Positions 25,771 to 35,900 of a stretch of 64,000 nt of DNA are shown piece by piece. The stretch's first letter is position 1; the number at the start of each line of letters is the position of its first letter. A program made the position numbers and the translations under genes. The notes beneath the pieces were generated by a model, which was given only the letters and a program-made list of their open reading frames with translations, searched no databases and had not been told where the DNA came from. The stretch covers positions 124,001-188,000 of the forward strand of contig NC_008530.1 of assembly GCF_000014425.1 (NCBI RefSeq). Direction: 5' to 3'. Origin of the DNA: Lactobacillus gasseri ATCC 33323 = JCM 1131 (GTDB lineage Bacteria > Bacillota > Bacilli > Lactobacillales > Lactobacillaceae).

Positions 25771-27102
25771 ATGGTACAAGCAAAATTTACTCCTATTTTA
25801 TTAGGTAGCGACATCAATGTTTATGGAATGGCACGTTCATTCAATGAAGCCTATGGGATCAAAGTTCAAGCATGGGCAGCTAGCCAATTAGCAGCAACGC
25901 GTTACTCTAAAATTGTTGACGTAGAAGTTCATGAAGGCTTTGAAGAAGATCCAGGCTTTATGAACGTGATGAAGCAAAAGATTGAAGAATACAAGAATCA
26001 CCCAGAACCAGTTATTTTAATTGCTTGTGGGGATGGTTATGCTGAATTACTTGCTAAACACAAGGATGAATTAAAGGATACTTTCGTTGTTCCTTATATT
26101 GACTATGACTTGCTAGAGAAGTTAATTTCTAAAGAGGGATTCTACGAAATTGCTGAAAAATATGGTCTTCCATATCCACATACTAAGATTGTGACCATGG
26201 ATGATTACAAGGCCGAAAATTACTTAGATTTACCATTTGATTATCCAATTGAATTGAAACCAGAAGATCCTGTTTCTTGGTTGAATTGTCAATTTGAAGG
26301 TCGTAAAAAGGCATTTACTATTCATGACGAAACTGAATTAGTAGATATTGTGGGCAAGATTTATACTAACGGTTATACTGAAGACTTGATTTTGCAAGAC
26401 TTTATCCCAGGTGATGATTCTAACATGCGTGTTCTTAACGCCTATGTTGATAAGGATCACAAGGTTAAGATGATGTGCTTAGGTCACCCACTTCTTGAAG
26501 ATCCTACGCCACAATCAATCGGTAACTACATGGCAATTTTGCCAGCATTTAGTCAAAAACTTTATGATACAGTTCAATCATTCCTTGAGAAGTTGAACTA
26601 CACAGGGATGGCTAACTTTGACATTAAGTATGATCCGAGAGATGGAGAATACAAGTTCTTTGAAATTAACTTGCGTCAAGGTCGTTCAAGTTTCTATGTA
26701 ACTTTAAATGGCTATAACTTAGCTAAGTGGTATATAGATGATTATGTAGAAGATAATTTAAAAGATAAGCCAACTGTATATGGTAATAAAGATGGCGCTA
26801 ATTACATGCTTTGGCTTGGTGTTCCTAAGAAAATCTTTAAGGAATATGCTTATGAAAATGGCTCAAAGCGTTTAGCTGAAAAATTAATTGATGAAGGTCA
26901 TTATGGTACTACTGTCTTTTACGATAAAGATCGTAGCTTCAAACGCTGGTTATTAATGCGTTATATGTTCCACAACTACTATGCTAGATACAAGAAGTAC
27001 TATGAAGTAAACAAGGGACAATACTTTGAAGAAGAAGCTAAGAAGTTAAAAAAGCAAGCACTTCGTGATGGTCAACAAGAAAACCATGAAAATGAAATTT
27101 AG
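25771..27102 (+). CDS. ATP-grasp D-aspartate ligase (Aslfm-like), peptidoglycan cross-bridge
   Basis: The 443-residue protein closely resembles, in length and text, the Enterococcus faecium D-Asp ligase as I remember it: ILLGSDINVYGMARSFNEAYG at the start, LQDFIPGDDSNMRVLNAYVD, MCLGHPLLEDPTP, DIKYDPRDGEYKFFEINLRQ (ATP-grasp catalytic acids) and the basic C-terminus. It attaches D-aspartate to the lysine side chain of UDP-MurNAc-pentapeptide in the cytoplasm, using ATP. It forms an operon with asnB. An aspartate racemase would be needed to supply D-Asp; none is in the window. Confidence 0.85.
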   Translation: MVQAKFTPILLGSDINVYGMARSFNEAYGIKVQAWAASQLAATRYSKIVDVEVHEGFEEDPGFMNVMKQKIEEYKNHPEPVILIACGDGYAELLAKHKDELKDTFVVPYIDYDLLEKLISKEGFYEIAEKYGLPYPHTKIVTMDDYKAENYLDLPFDYPIELKPEDPVSWLNCQFEGRKKAFTIHDETELVDIVGKIYTNGYTEDLILQDFIPGDDSNMRVLNAYVDKDHKVKMMCLGHPLLEDPTPQSIGNYMAILPAFSQKLYDTVQSFLEKLNYTGMANFDIKYDPRDGEYKFFEINLRQGRSSFYVTLNGYNLAKWYIDDYVEDNLKDKPTVYGNKDGANYMLWLGVPKKIFKEYAYENGSKRLAEKLIDEGHYGTTVFYDKDRSFKRWLLMRYMFHNYYARYKKYYEVNKGQYFEEEAKKLKKQALRDGQQENHENEI

Positions 27103-27107
27103 TTAAG

Positions 27108-27151
27108 AAATACCCTCTAAGTAGAATGACATTGCTTAGAGGGTATTTTTG
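27108..27151 (+). terminator. intrinsic terminator of the asnB-ligase operon
   Basis: AAATACCCTCTAAG pairs with CTTAGAGGGTATTT, followed by T residues. Confidence 0.9.
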
Positions 27152-27212
27152 TATCTAAAAGTATTAAAATAAAGATGATAGGAAAGCTACTTGAAGAAAG
27201 TAGGAAAATAGA

Positions 27213-27602
27213 ATGATTGACTGGGGATTAATGGCTCTATGCATAGTAACGATGTTACTAGGATTTTTTGAGCTGTACCGTACTTTTAGATTTTATAAAT
27301 GGGATAAAAAAACTAAAGAAATACCAACTGCACCTTATGTGATTTATTTTGGAACGTTTTTTAGTGGGGTATTAATTGTCGTGTCAGCTATGTTTATGAT
27401 GGGGAATACTTCATTAACACTTCCTAAAATTTTTTACATAATTTTGGGAATTATTCTAGTAGTCGTGGCAGTTTTAATGTATCGTCGTGGACACCAAATG
27501 GCGAAGAAATTAGGTAAGGATGATAGTAACATTGCTGTTTGGCAAACTTATTTGATTAGCACAGTAATTTTAATTACTGGTTTGATTAATTTTCTTAGAT
27601 GA
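27213..27602 (+). CDS. small four-helix membrane protein of unknown function
   Basis: The 129-residue protein has four predicted membrane helices (about 5-20, 43-63, 71-88, 108-127) with a basic loop after the third (YRRGHQMAKKLGKDD). I do not recognise a family. It is a single-gene unit between two terminators. A weak ribosome site (gaaagtagg) precedes the ATG. Confidence 0.6.
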   Translation: MIDWGLMALCIVTMLLGFFELYRTFRFYKWDKKTKEIPTAPYVIYFGTFFSGVLIVVSAMFMMGNTSLTLPKIFYIILGIILVVVAVLMYRRGHQMAKKLGKDDSNIAVWQTYLISTVILITGLINFLR

Positions 27603-27605
27603 TAA

Positions 27606-27634
27606 AGGAGAGCTGAAATTCAGCTCTTTTTTTC
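27606..27634 (+). terminator. intrinsic terminator
   Basis: GAGCTGAA and TTCAGCTC pair, followed by seven T. Confidence 0.85.
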
Positions 27635-27735
27635 CAATAAATTGTGGCTTATTATTTGCTAATAATTTTCTACTTTACTGATTATAGAAAAAGTTTAAAA
27701 TTCTCTTCTTTCTTGTCTGACGTGAATTTTGCTAA

Positions 27736-27782
27736 ATACAATATATATGTTTTGAAAAGTCAATACCTACAATATCATGTAG
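27736..27782 (+). promoter_or_regulatory. pair of NrdR-box-like sites before nrdD
   Basis: ATACAATATATATGTT (27736-27751) and CTACAATATCATGTAG (27767-27782) both resemble the NrdR box acaCwAtATaTwGtgt. Their aligned positions are 31 bases apart, about three helical turns, which is the usual spacing for the tandem boxes bound by NrdR. A TAGAAT -10 candidate follows at 27790-27795. Confidence 0.6.
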
Positions 27783-27823
27783 TTTTTGGTAGAATATAAC
27801 CATACATATTGTGAAAGAAGAGA

Positions 27824-30040
27824 ATGACCATGTTACAACAAGATGCTCAAATTAAATCAATTACTCAAATGACCCTTCCAGAAACAGCCATTAAAAGAGA
27901 TGGTAGCATCTATCCTTTTGCTCTTTACAAAATTGAAATGGTCTTAGACAACTTGCATCTTACGAAACATGAAGCAGATATTTTACCTTCTATTTTGAAG
28001 AAATTAAATGGTGTAAAACAAACTTCTACGAAAGATATTGCAGATGCCTTTGTCCAAACTTTAACGGAATTAGGATTTGATGATGAAGCCAATGCTTATG
28101 TGGATTACCGTAGAGAAGATGAGGCCAATTTTGAAAAGCAAACAGAAACTACCAACCGTCTGGATCGTTTAGTTCACCATGATCCAACGATTGTTAATGA
28201 AAATGCCAATAAGGACTCACGCGTTTTCTCAACTCAGCGTGATTTAACTGCTGGTGTTGTTGGTAAGACGATTGGATTGACAATGATGCCTGAACATATT
28301 GCTAAGGCGCACTTACGTGGTGATATTCATTGGCATGATTTAGACTATACTCCACTTAGTCCTTTAACTAACTGCTGTTTGATTGATTTTAAAGAAATGC
28401 TTAGTCATGGCTTTACGATTGGAAATGCCAATATTGAATCACCTCATTCAATTGAGACTGCTACGGCACAAATGTCGCAAATTATTGCTAATGTAGCTTC
28501 CAGTCAATATGGTGGCTGTTCAGCTGATAGAGTTGATGAAGTTTTAGCTCCTTATGCTGAAAAGAATTACCACAAGAATATTAATGAAGCACGCGAATTC
28601 TTTGATGATGAAGAAAAGATCAAGGCTTTTGCAATCAAGAGAACTAAGAAAGATATCTATGATGCTATGCAAGCTCTTGAATACGAAATTAATACTTTAC
28701 TTTCAAGTCAGGGACAAACTCCATTTACTACCTTAGGTTTTGGGCTAGGAACTTCATGGATTGAACGTGAAATTCAAAAGGCTATCTTGAAGATTAGAAT
28801 TGAGGGTTTAGGTAAAGATAAAAGAACTGCTATCTTTCCTAAATTAGTTTTCACCTTAAAGAAGGGGCTTAACTTACATCCTGGCGATCCAAATTACGAT
28901 ATTAAGGAATTAGCCTTAGAATGTTCAACTAAGCGGATGTATCCAGATATTGTTAGCTATGACATGATTAAGAAAATCACCGGTTCATTTAAGGCTCCGA
29001 TGGGTTGTCGTTCATTTTTACAGGGCTGGAAAGATCCAGAAACTGGTAAAGAAGTAAATTCTGGCCGGATGAATTTAGGTGTTGTTACTTTGAACTTACC
29101 TAGAATCGCAATGGAATCAAAGGGCGACAAAGATTTATTCTGGCAAATCTTTAGAGAAAAAGTTCAAACAGCACATGAAGCTTTACAAATTAAGGCTAAG
29201 CGTTGTACTGAAGCTGTTCCTGACAATGCCCCAATTCTTTACGAATACGGTGCTTTTGGTAAACGTCTGAATGCAGAAGATAATGTAAATGACCTATTTA
29301 AAAATGGTCGTTGCACTATTTCTTTAGGCTACATCGGCTTATATGAAGTTGGTACCGTCTTTTACGGACCAAACTGGGAACACAATGAAGAAGCTCATCA
29401 ATTTACAATTAATATTGTTAAAGAACTTCATGACTATTGCGCTAAGTGGGAAAAAGAAGATCCAAATCATTACCACTACAGTGTTTACTCAACTCCAAGT
29501 GAAAGTTTAACTGATAGATTTTGCCGTTTAGATACTAAGAAATTCGGTAAAGTGAAAGATATTACTGACAAGGAATACTACACTAATTCCTTCCACTACG
29601 ATGTTAGAAAACACCCAACCCCGTTTGAAAAATTAGCCTTTGAAGCACCATATCCATTTTATGCAGCTGGTGGTTTTATTCACTATTGTGAGTACCCAAA
29701 CCTTAAACAAAATCCTAAGGCTTTAGAAGCTGTTTGGGATTGGGCTTATGACAAGGTAGGATACTTAGGAACTAACACTCCAATTGATCAATGCTATAAG
29801 TGTGGTTTTAAGGGTGAATTTAAGGCAACTGCTAAAGGATTTGAATGTCCTCAATGCGGCAACCACGACCCAGAAACTTGTGACTGTGTAAAACGTACTT
29901 GTGGTTATCTTGGTAATCCTTTGAAGCGCCCGATGGTTCATGGCCGTCACGAAGAAATTGTTCATCGTGTAAAGCACTTGAACTTAGGAATGGAAGAAAA
30001 AATGGCTAAGGATGAAGTTAGAAAGAATGACGAATATTAA
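27824..30040 (+). CDS. nrdD: anaerobic ribonucleoside-triphosphate reductase, catalytic subunit
   Basis: This 738-residue class III reductase has an N-terminal ATP-cone (about 20-110), active-site motifs in the barrel (LTNCCLIDF, SSQYGGCSADRVDE), a C-terminal zinc site (CYKCGF and CPQCGN), and the glycyl radical loop RTCGYLG with Gly694. It reduces ribonucleotides to deoxyribonucleotides without oxygen; NrdG installs the radical. Start may be ATG 27824 or 27830. It overlaps nrdG by one base. Confidence 0.95.
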   Translation: MTMLQQDAQIKSITQMTLPETAIKRDGSIYPFALYKIEMVLDNLHLTKHEADILPSILKKLNGVKQTSTKDIADAFVQTLTELGFDDEANAYVDYRREDEANFEKQTETTNRLDRLVHHDPTIVNENANKDSRVFSTQRDLTAGVVGKTIGLTMMPEHIAKAHLRGDIHWHDLDYTPLSPLTNCCLIDFKEMLSHGFTIGNANIESPHSIETATAQMSQIIANVASSQYGGCSADRVDEVLAPYAEKNYHKNINEAREFFDDEEKIKAFAIKRTKKDIYDAMQALEYEINTLLSSQGQTPFTTLGFGLGTSWIEREIQKAILKIRIEGLGKDKRTAIFPKLVFTLKKGLNLHPGDPNYDIKELALECSTKRMYPDIVSYDMIKKITGSFKAPMGCRSFLQGWKDPETGKEVNSGRMNLGVVTLNLPRIAMESKGDKDLFWQIFREKVQTAHEALQIKAKRCTEAVPDNAPILYEYGAFGKRLNAEDNVNDLFKNGRCTISLGYIGLYEVGTVFYGPNWEHNEEAHQFTINIVKELHDYCAKWEKEDPNHYHYSVYSTPSESLTDRFCRLDTKKFGKVKDITDKEYYTNSFHYDVRKHPTPFEKLAFEAPYPFYAAGGFIHYCEYPNLKQNPKALEAVWDWAYDKVGYLGTNTPIDQCYKCGFKGEFKATAKGFECPQCGNHDPETCDCVKRTCGYLGNPLKRPMVHGRHEEIVHRVKHLNLGMEEKMAKDEVRKNDEY

Positions 30041-30753
30041 TGCCAGAAAAAGATAAAAACAGTCAAGAAGGTCCTGATGTTCGAGGTAACTTAATTAAAG
30101 TTAATGTTGGCGGCGATACAATTTTTGTTGATTCTAACCAATATAAGCCACAAGTTGAACATGCTAAAAAATTAAAGCAGCAACATAGGAAACCTAAAAA
30201 TCCTAAACCACAAGAATGGATATCGGAAGAATATTCTAAGCATAAAATTGCGGACTATAAACCATTTAACTTTGTTGATGGGGAAGGCGTTAGATGCAGT
30301 TTATATGTAAGTGGATGTTTATTTGATTGTCCTGGATGCTATAATTTGGCAGCGCAGAACTTTAATTATGGGCGTCCTTATACACAAGAGTTAGAAGATA
30401 AAATTATTGAAGATATGTCTCAATCTTATGTGCAAGGATTGACTTTATTGGGCGGAGAACCATTTTTGAATACTTGGGTTTGCTTAAAATTAATTAACCG
30501 CGTCCGCAAAGAATTTGGGCATACTAAGGATATTTGGTCCTGGTCAGGTTATACTTGGGATGAACTCCAAAAAGAGACTCCGGATAAGAAAGAAATGCTT
30601 TCAAAAATTGATATTCTGGTTGATGGACGCTTTATGGATGACTTAAAGGATCTTACTTTACAGTTCCGTGGTTCAAGTAATCAAAGAATTATTGATGTTC
30701 AAAAGTCACTTAAAGCTAAGAAAGTCGTTATTTGGGACAAGCTAGTTAGATAA
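30040..30753 (+). CDS. nrdG: anaerobic ribonucleotide reductase activating protein (radical SAM), N-terminally extended
   Basis: This 237-residue radical SAM activase has Cys93, Cys97 and Cys100 in GCLFDCPGC as ligands for the 4Fe-4S cluster, and LTLLGGEPFLN for SAM binding. The first about 70 residues are a Lys/Pro/Gln-rich extension (KKLKQQHRKPKNPKPQEW) not found in typical enzymes of about 155-180 residues. TAATG overlap with nrdD gives coupled translation. A terminator follows. Confidence 0.93.
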   Translation: MPEKDKNSQEGPDVRGNLIKVNVGGDTIFVDSNQYKPQVEHAKKLKQQHRKPKNPKPQEWISEEYSKHKIADYKPFNFVDGEGVRCSLYVSGCLFDCPGCYNLAAQNFNYGRPYTQELEDKIIEDMSQSYVQGLTLLGGEPFLNTWVCLKLINRVRKEFGHTKDIWSWSGYTWDELQKETPDKKEMLSKIDILVDGRFMDDLKDLTLQFRGSSNQRIIDVQKSLKAKKVVIWDKLVR

Positions 30754-30762
30754 GTTTGATAG

Positions 30763-30797
30763 AATAAGGGAAACGATAACGTTTCTCTTATTTTTTT
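30763..30797 (+). terminator. intrinsic terminator of nrdDG
   Basis: AATAAGGGAAACG pairs with CGTTTCTCTTATT around ATAA, with a T run following. Confidence 0.88.
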
Positions 30798-30808
30798 AGG
30801 TGAAAAAG

Positions 30809-31402
30809 ATGCAAGAAAAAAATTTGAAATTAGTCGATAAAATAATGACAGCTCTTCAAAAAGTAGAAGATCCTGAATTATTAGTTGATGTGGTTAATCT
30901 AGGCTTGATTTATGGGATTGATATTGAAGGAGATCATGCCACAATTAAGATGACTTTAACAATTGTTGGCTGTCCCTTATCGACATATCTACAAAATTCA
31001 ATTGAAAAGGCAGTTTTGTCGGTTCCTGAGATTAAGACCTGTGATGTGAAATTAGTTTGGTATCCAGTTTGGAGTCCAGAAAGAATGACGACAGCTGCTA
31101 AGCAGCAATTAGGGATGCTTGATAATGAACAAGCTCTTGACCAAGAAGAAGAGATTGAAGACACCGAAGAAAAGCAAAAGATCATTGATTTTTCAGTGCC
31201 GATTAAGAAACTAGCTGAAGAATATCCGGATTTCGTTCAAATTATGTATGATTGTGGTTTTACTAGAATTAAAATTCCGGGCTTATTATCAACAGTCGGA
31301 CGTGTGATGACCATTCCGCTTGGAGCACAGGCTATGAAAATTGACTTGGATAAAATAAAGAGGGCTTTTGAAAATAAAGGCTACAAGGTGATTGATAAAT
31401 GA
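30809..31402 (+). CDS. MIP18/DUF59 plus DUF1858 fusion, metal-sulfur cluster-related
   Basis: The protein is 197 residues from ATG 30809 (aggtg precedes it; the GTG at 30800 overlaps this site). Residues 1-95 form a MIP18/PaaD-like domain (ALQKVEDPELLVDVVNLGLI, then IVGCPLSTYL with its conserved Cys). An acidic linker follows, then a DUF1858 domain from about 128 (IIDFSVPIKKLAEEYPDFVQ). MIP18-like proteins help insert Fe-S clusters. It overlaps the DUF438 gene by 4 bases (ATGA). Location right after nrdDG suggests a role in anaerobic Fe-S or redox adaptation (inference). Confidence 0.75.
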   Translation: MQEKNLKLVDKIMTALQKVEDPELLVDVVNLGLIYGIDIEGDHATIKMTLTIVGCPLSTYLQNSIEKAVLSVPEIKTCDVKLVWYPVWSPERMTTAAKQQLGMLDNEQALDQEEEIEDTEEKQKIIDFSVPIKKLAEEYPDFVQIMYDCGFTRIKIPGLLSTVGRVMTIPLGAQAMKIDLDKIKRAFENKGYKVIDK

Positions 31403-32595
31403 AAGAATTGGATAAACAACGCCAAGAATCCATTTTGAAAATTTTAAATTTTATTCAAAATGGCGGAGAATTAGAAGAAGCTAAAAAAATGTTTCAAGCT
31501 GCTTTTGATCAGGTTGATGTGGCTGAAATTACAGCAGCTGAAAGAGAGTTAATTGCTCAAGGACTAGATCCAAGAAAGATTCAGTACTTGTGCAATGTTC
31601 ATGCGGATGTTTTTAAAGGCAATATTAAAGAAAATAAAGAAAGTCCAGAGTTTGAAACTCCTGGACATCCTGTTCATACTTTTAAACTAGAAAATATTGT
31701 AATTAAATCTTTAATTAATGATGCCTTGCTTCCTGATTTGACTAAGTGGGAAGATGGATCTTCTGATGCTCTACCTAAATTGAAGCGAGAGTTAAAAGAT
31801 CTGGCTAAAATTCACTATCACTATGCCCGTAAAGAAACTTCTATGTTTCCAATTATGACTAAGTATGGCATTACTGCTCCACCTAAAGTTATGTGGGGTG
31901 TTGACGATAAAATTAGAAAATTAATTGGTCAAGCTAATATGCTTGTTAATCAAAAAAATGTGGACCAAAGTGAAGTTGCTAGTGTAATAAAAAGTGCTGC
32001 TCATGAAGTTCTTGAGATGATTTTTAAAGAAGAAGAAATTATGCTTCCGATGATTGATGAAGTTGCTAGTGAAGAAGACTGGGGCAATGTTAAAAATGAA
32101 GAAGAGCAAATTGGCTATACTTTGATTCAAAAGCCGATGAACTGGAAGCCGAAGATAAAAGAAAAAGTAGCCGGGCCAATCTCTTTAGATAAGTTGAGCA
32201 GTTTAGCGCTGAATTTTGCGGAAGGTAGTTTAAATTTAAAACAATTGTCGGCAATCTTAGATTTATTGCCATTTGCGATAACTTTTGTCGATGAAAATGA
32301 TAAGGTTGCATATTTTGGTGGTGGAGCAAATATTTTTCCGCATTCTAAAAATGCAATTGGAAACAGTGTATATTCGTGCCATCTTCCTGAGAGTGTTCCT
32401 CGGGTTAAGAAAATTTTTGATGATTTTCATCAAGGAAAGAAAGATAAGTTCGAATTTTGGTTCGAGCCACGGCATATGGGGAGATATTTATATTTGCAAT
32501 ATTTTGCTGTACGAAAAAATGGACGGTACTTGGGATGTTTAGAAGTTGCTCAAGATGTAACTGAGATTAGAAGCTGGAAAAATGAAAGAAGATAA
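31399..32595 (+). CDS. DUF438 / hemerythrin-like / PAS domain protein
   Basis: The 398-residue protein has an N-terminal DUF438 helical domain (about 1-75, ending IQYLCNVHADVFKG). A hemerythrin-like four-helix part follows (about 90-225) with likely iron-binding HYHYARKETSMFP and AAHEVLEMIFKEEEIMLP. A C-terminal PAS domain (about 265-395, LLPFAITFVDENDKVAYF) completes it. It has no HTH or kinase output, so it probably works through a partner. Overlap with the upstream MIP18/DUF1858 gene implies a joint role. An oxygen, NO or iron sensor or Fe-S repair function is plausible but unproved. Confidence 0.8.
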   Translation: MKELDKQRQESILKILNFIQNGGELEEAKKMFQAAFDQVDVAEITAAERELIAQGLDPRKIQYLCNVHADVFKGNIKENKESPEFETPGHPVHTFKLENIVIKSLINDALLPDLTKWEDGSSDALPKLKRELKDLAKIHYHYARKETSMFPIMTKYGITAPPKVMWGVDDKIRKLIGQANMLVNQKNVDQSEVASVIKSAAHEVLEMIFKEEEIMLPMIDEVASEEDWGNVKNEEEQIGYTLIQKPMNWKPKIKEKVAGPISLDKLSSLALNFAEGSLNLKQLSAILDLLPFAITFVDENDKVAYFGGGANIFPHSKNAIGNSVYSCHLPESVPRVKKIFDDFHQGKKDKFEFWFEPRHMGRYLYLQYFAVRKNGRYLGCLEVAQDVTEIRSWKNERR

Positions 32596-32627
32596 AAAAT
32601 AGCTTGCATTTTGCAAGCTATTTTTTG
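32595..32627 (+). terminator. intrinsic terminator
   Basis: AAATAGCTTGCA and TGCAAGCTATTT pair around TTT, with T residues following. Confidence 0.88.
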
Positions 32628-32945
32628 TTTGGAATCTATTGTGTGTTATGTTAAAAATGTAATCTGTAAAACTTAATTTTGTTTTCCATTAGTTTACGTG
32701 AATGTCAATCATAACTTTTATTTAATCTTTAAAGTATATGTATTGGAAATTCGTAATAATGTAATAATTGAAAAAATTCTAGTATAATAAGAATAGCAAT
32801 CTCTAGAGTTAATACTGATAAAGTAGTAAATTGAGTTGTTATAATAAATTAATCAAAAATCCTATAAGAATTATTTTTAACGCGTTAAAATAACTATAGA
32901 AATCTTATAACTATTACCAATTTAAAATTGAAGGGACAGGCTAAA
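32628..32945 (+). other. long AT-rich leader of the giant adhesin gene
   Basis: This 318-base gene-free stretch is very AT-rich. It holds a perfect 16-bp palindrome, TTTTAACGCGTTAAAA (32875-32890), with the only CG-rich centre in the region, and promoter-like AT boxes (for example TATAAT at 32784-32789). No ORF, terminator or riboswitch fold is recognised. Confidence 0.5.
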
Positions 32946-35900
32946 ATGTTATTCAATAAAAAAGACTTTGATTCTAAACAACGTTTTAGTATTAGAAAAT
33001 TGAGCGTTGGTGTTTGTTCTGTTTTACTTTCAACTTTATTTCTAACTTTTAATGAAGGTCAGACAGTTCACGCAAGTACGGATGCTAATGCGGCGGACAC
33101 TACAACGACTAGTGTATCATCTAATACTACTAATAATAGTTCTGATAATAATACTGATAAAAAAGATGACTCCAAAGTAGAGACATCTTCTTTGGCAACC
33201 GCTGAAAAGCATGCCCCAATTCCAATTGCTGCTGAAGTTAAGAGTAACAAGTCGGAAGATCAGACAAATAGTGCAACTACTGAAACTGCTACTCAAGTAA
33301 GTAAATCTAAGCAAGCACAAAGTCAAACAACTACTAATATTGTTAAAGCTACTGCTACTCAAGCATCTACTTCTTCAAAAGATAGCTCTGACACAACAAG
33401 GTTTAAGGATAATTCTGCCCAAAATACTGTTGAAAAAAATAGATCAACCTCAACTTCAAAATATACACCTGTCTTAACTAGCGAAACTTCCGTTTCTACT
33501 AAAACTAATCAAAGTAATAGTAATTCTGCTACTCAAGAAAAATCGAATATTAAACCTGTTACCCCACACGCTGATTCAACTGAACATATTGCACCAAAGA
33601 CTTACAGCATGGATAGCGACTCACCTGCTTATGTAGTTGCTGGAAGTGATTTAACGAATTTGGCCTCAAAATTTATTTCCAATGCGGATGTCTTGACTCA
33701 AAATGGTGCTACTTTTTCTTGGGTTGGCAATGTCCCGACTCCAACTCAACAAGATGCCATTGGTGGTAATACAATAACTGGAACTATTAAAGTAACGTAT
33801 AAAGATGGCACAAGTATAACTATTGATATTGAATCTTACGTTGAAGCACGATCAGAGCTTCAACCAAGTACCTTCTACTACGTGAATAGGGTTGGCGATA
33901 CCCCAGACTTTAACACCGCCGATGCTAATGGCAATAACTTTTCTACAATTCTTAAAAATACAGACGTATATGATCCGACTGCTTTTTCTTATAAGATATT
34001 AGGGACACTGGATACAAGTAGTTTAGGTATCCACTGGGCCAATGTTCAAGTTACGGATAACAATACTTTTGCTGGTGCACCAGATGCTCCTAAAGTTATC
34101 GGTGGCCTTTATATTGTTAAGGTTCCTTACGTAGTTCAGGGACTTAAATTGAAGGATAATATTCCAACTGATGCTAACGGTAATCCTATAATTAATGCTC
34201 AGTTGGCAACAATGCCGAAGTCAACATCTACGACACCGACAACACCGGAGGCTGCTTTTGATCCTGTCCATGGAAATTCTACTAATTTTCCAGCGGGCTT
34301 ATGGGGACAATATTTCTACCAAGATTATGCTTTGGCTTATGCGCTAGGTATCAAAGTGCAAGTAGCTGCAGATGACCTAGATAATAATGGAAAGTGGAAA
34401 AACAAACCAACGGATTTAGTCAATACTAAGACCAACCACTTCGCAATGACTTTTAACAAGTTGCCTAATGCTACCCAGCAGGAAGTAGACGTAAATTACG
34501 TATCTGCTCCACATGCTGAAGATATGTATATCTATAATGCCGCAAACAAAACTTATATGACTGGTCGACCAGAAAATGCGCAAGCAATTAAGGAATTGCT
34601 TGCTGACGGCTACATGAATGATAAAGTTTGGGTAACGTTAGCTGATGGCACTAAGGTCTATGCTTCTAAACTTGACTATCTTAATAATGGTAATAACTTT
34701 GTTGTTGGTGGTGCAAAAGCCGGCCGATACAACATTAACTTCAATGCTAGTTTTGACCAAAAAAATAGCGCTGGTCAACCACAGATTTTTTCAAATAACA
34801 TTTTTAATACAGCAAGTGCTGACTTTAATGATGACCTAAATAAGTGGTATCGGAAGACTAACAATCAGACGGTTGCTAATTATGCTGCACCTACTGCCGC
34901 AACCTGGGATAAGGTTTCAACTAATGGGATTTCCTTAGCACCAACGATCAAAGCCAGTGATGATCCCTACGAACAAGATTTAACCGACGGCCCAGTTACT
35001 TTTGATAGTGAGGCACTTAAAAATGTGGTTAAAAATCCAAGTACGGGTGCAGAGGTGCGTAAAGTTCAACATACTTGGCTAGCTAATATGGTCCCTAACT
35101 CAATTCTGGACAATAACACGAAATGGCCAGAAGGTACTAAACTCACTTGGGCTGGTAATGATGGCAGTACCAAATTAACCTTCGATAAAGCCGGTGAAAG
35201 CAAGACCGGGAACGTAACAATTACTCTTCCAAGTGGTTCTTCATACACGGTTAAAGACATTACAGTTATCTCTAAAGCTAATGTGATCGCAAAGAGCGAA
35301 ACTGTTGACTACGGTAAGAAACTAACAGCAGCAGATTTGGTAACTAACCAGAATGTTTTCCCAGCAGGCACGACTTATCAATTCGTAGATGGTTCAGAAC
35401 CAACTTGGGGGACAGCTGGCTCATACGATCATGTTAAAATTACAGCTACTTACAAGGATGCTAGTGGGGCAAGTGTTAATACACCAGTTGCAAACTGTGC
35501 AGTTGCTATTAACGATAGCCGGAGCATTAAGGTATTAGCTGGTAGTGATGTTCCTTCAGTTGATAGTGTTTTGAACTTGCCTAACAATTGGGAAGAGCAC
35601 ACTGCATTCTGGACTACGCCAATTAACACTACTGCAACTAATGAAGGTTTAATTACGATTCATTACCCATCAAGCAATTTGGATCAGAAAATTAAAGTTT
35701 ATGTAACTGTTATTCCGAAGACCAGTGCAGTTGATGGACAAAACTTCTTTACTAATGGTAATAAGTACGATGGTACAGAGGGTAGCATTGCTAACGGTGC
35801 TAACCAAGGTGCAATTTTAACCCAAGCTAATGGTCAAGCAATTGACTACACTACTTATAGTGGTTCTAATACACCGGGAACGCAAACATCTTATGATACG

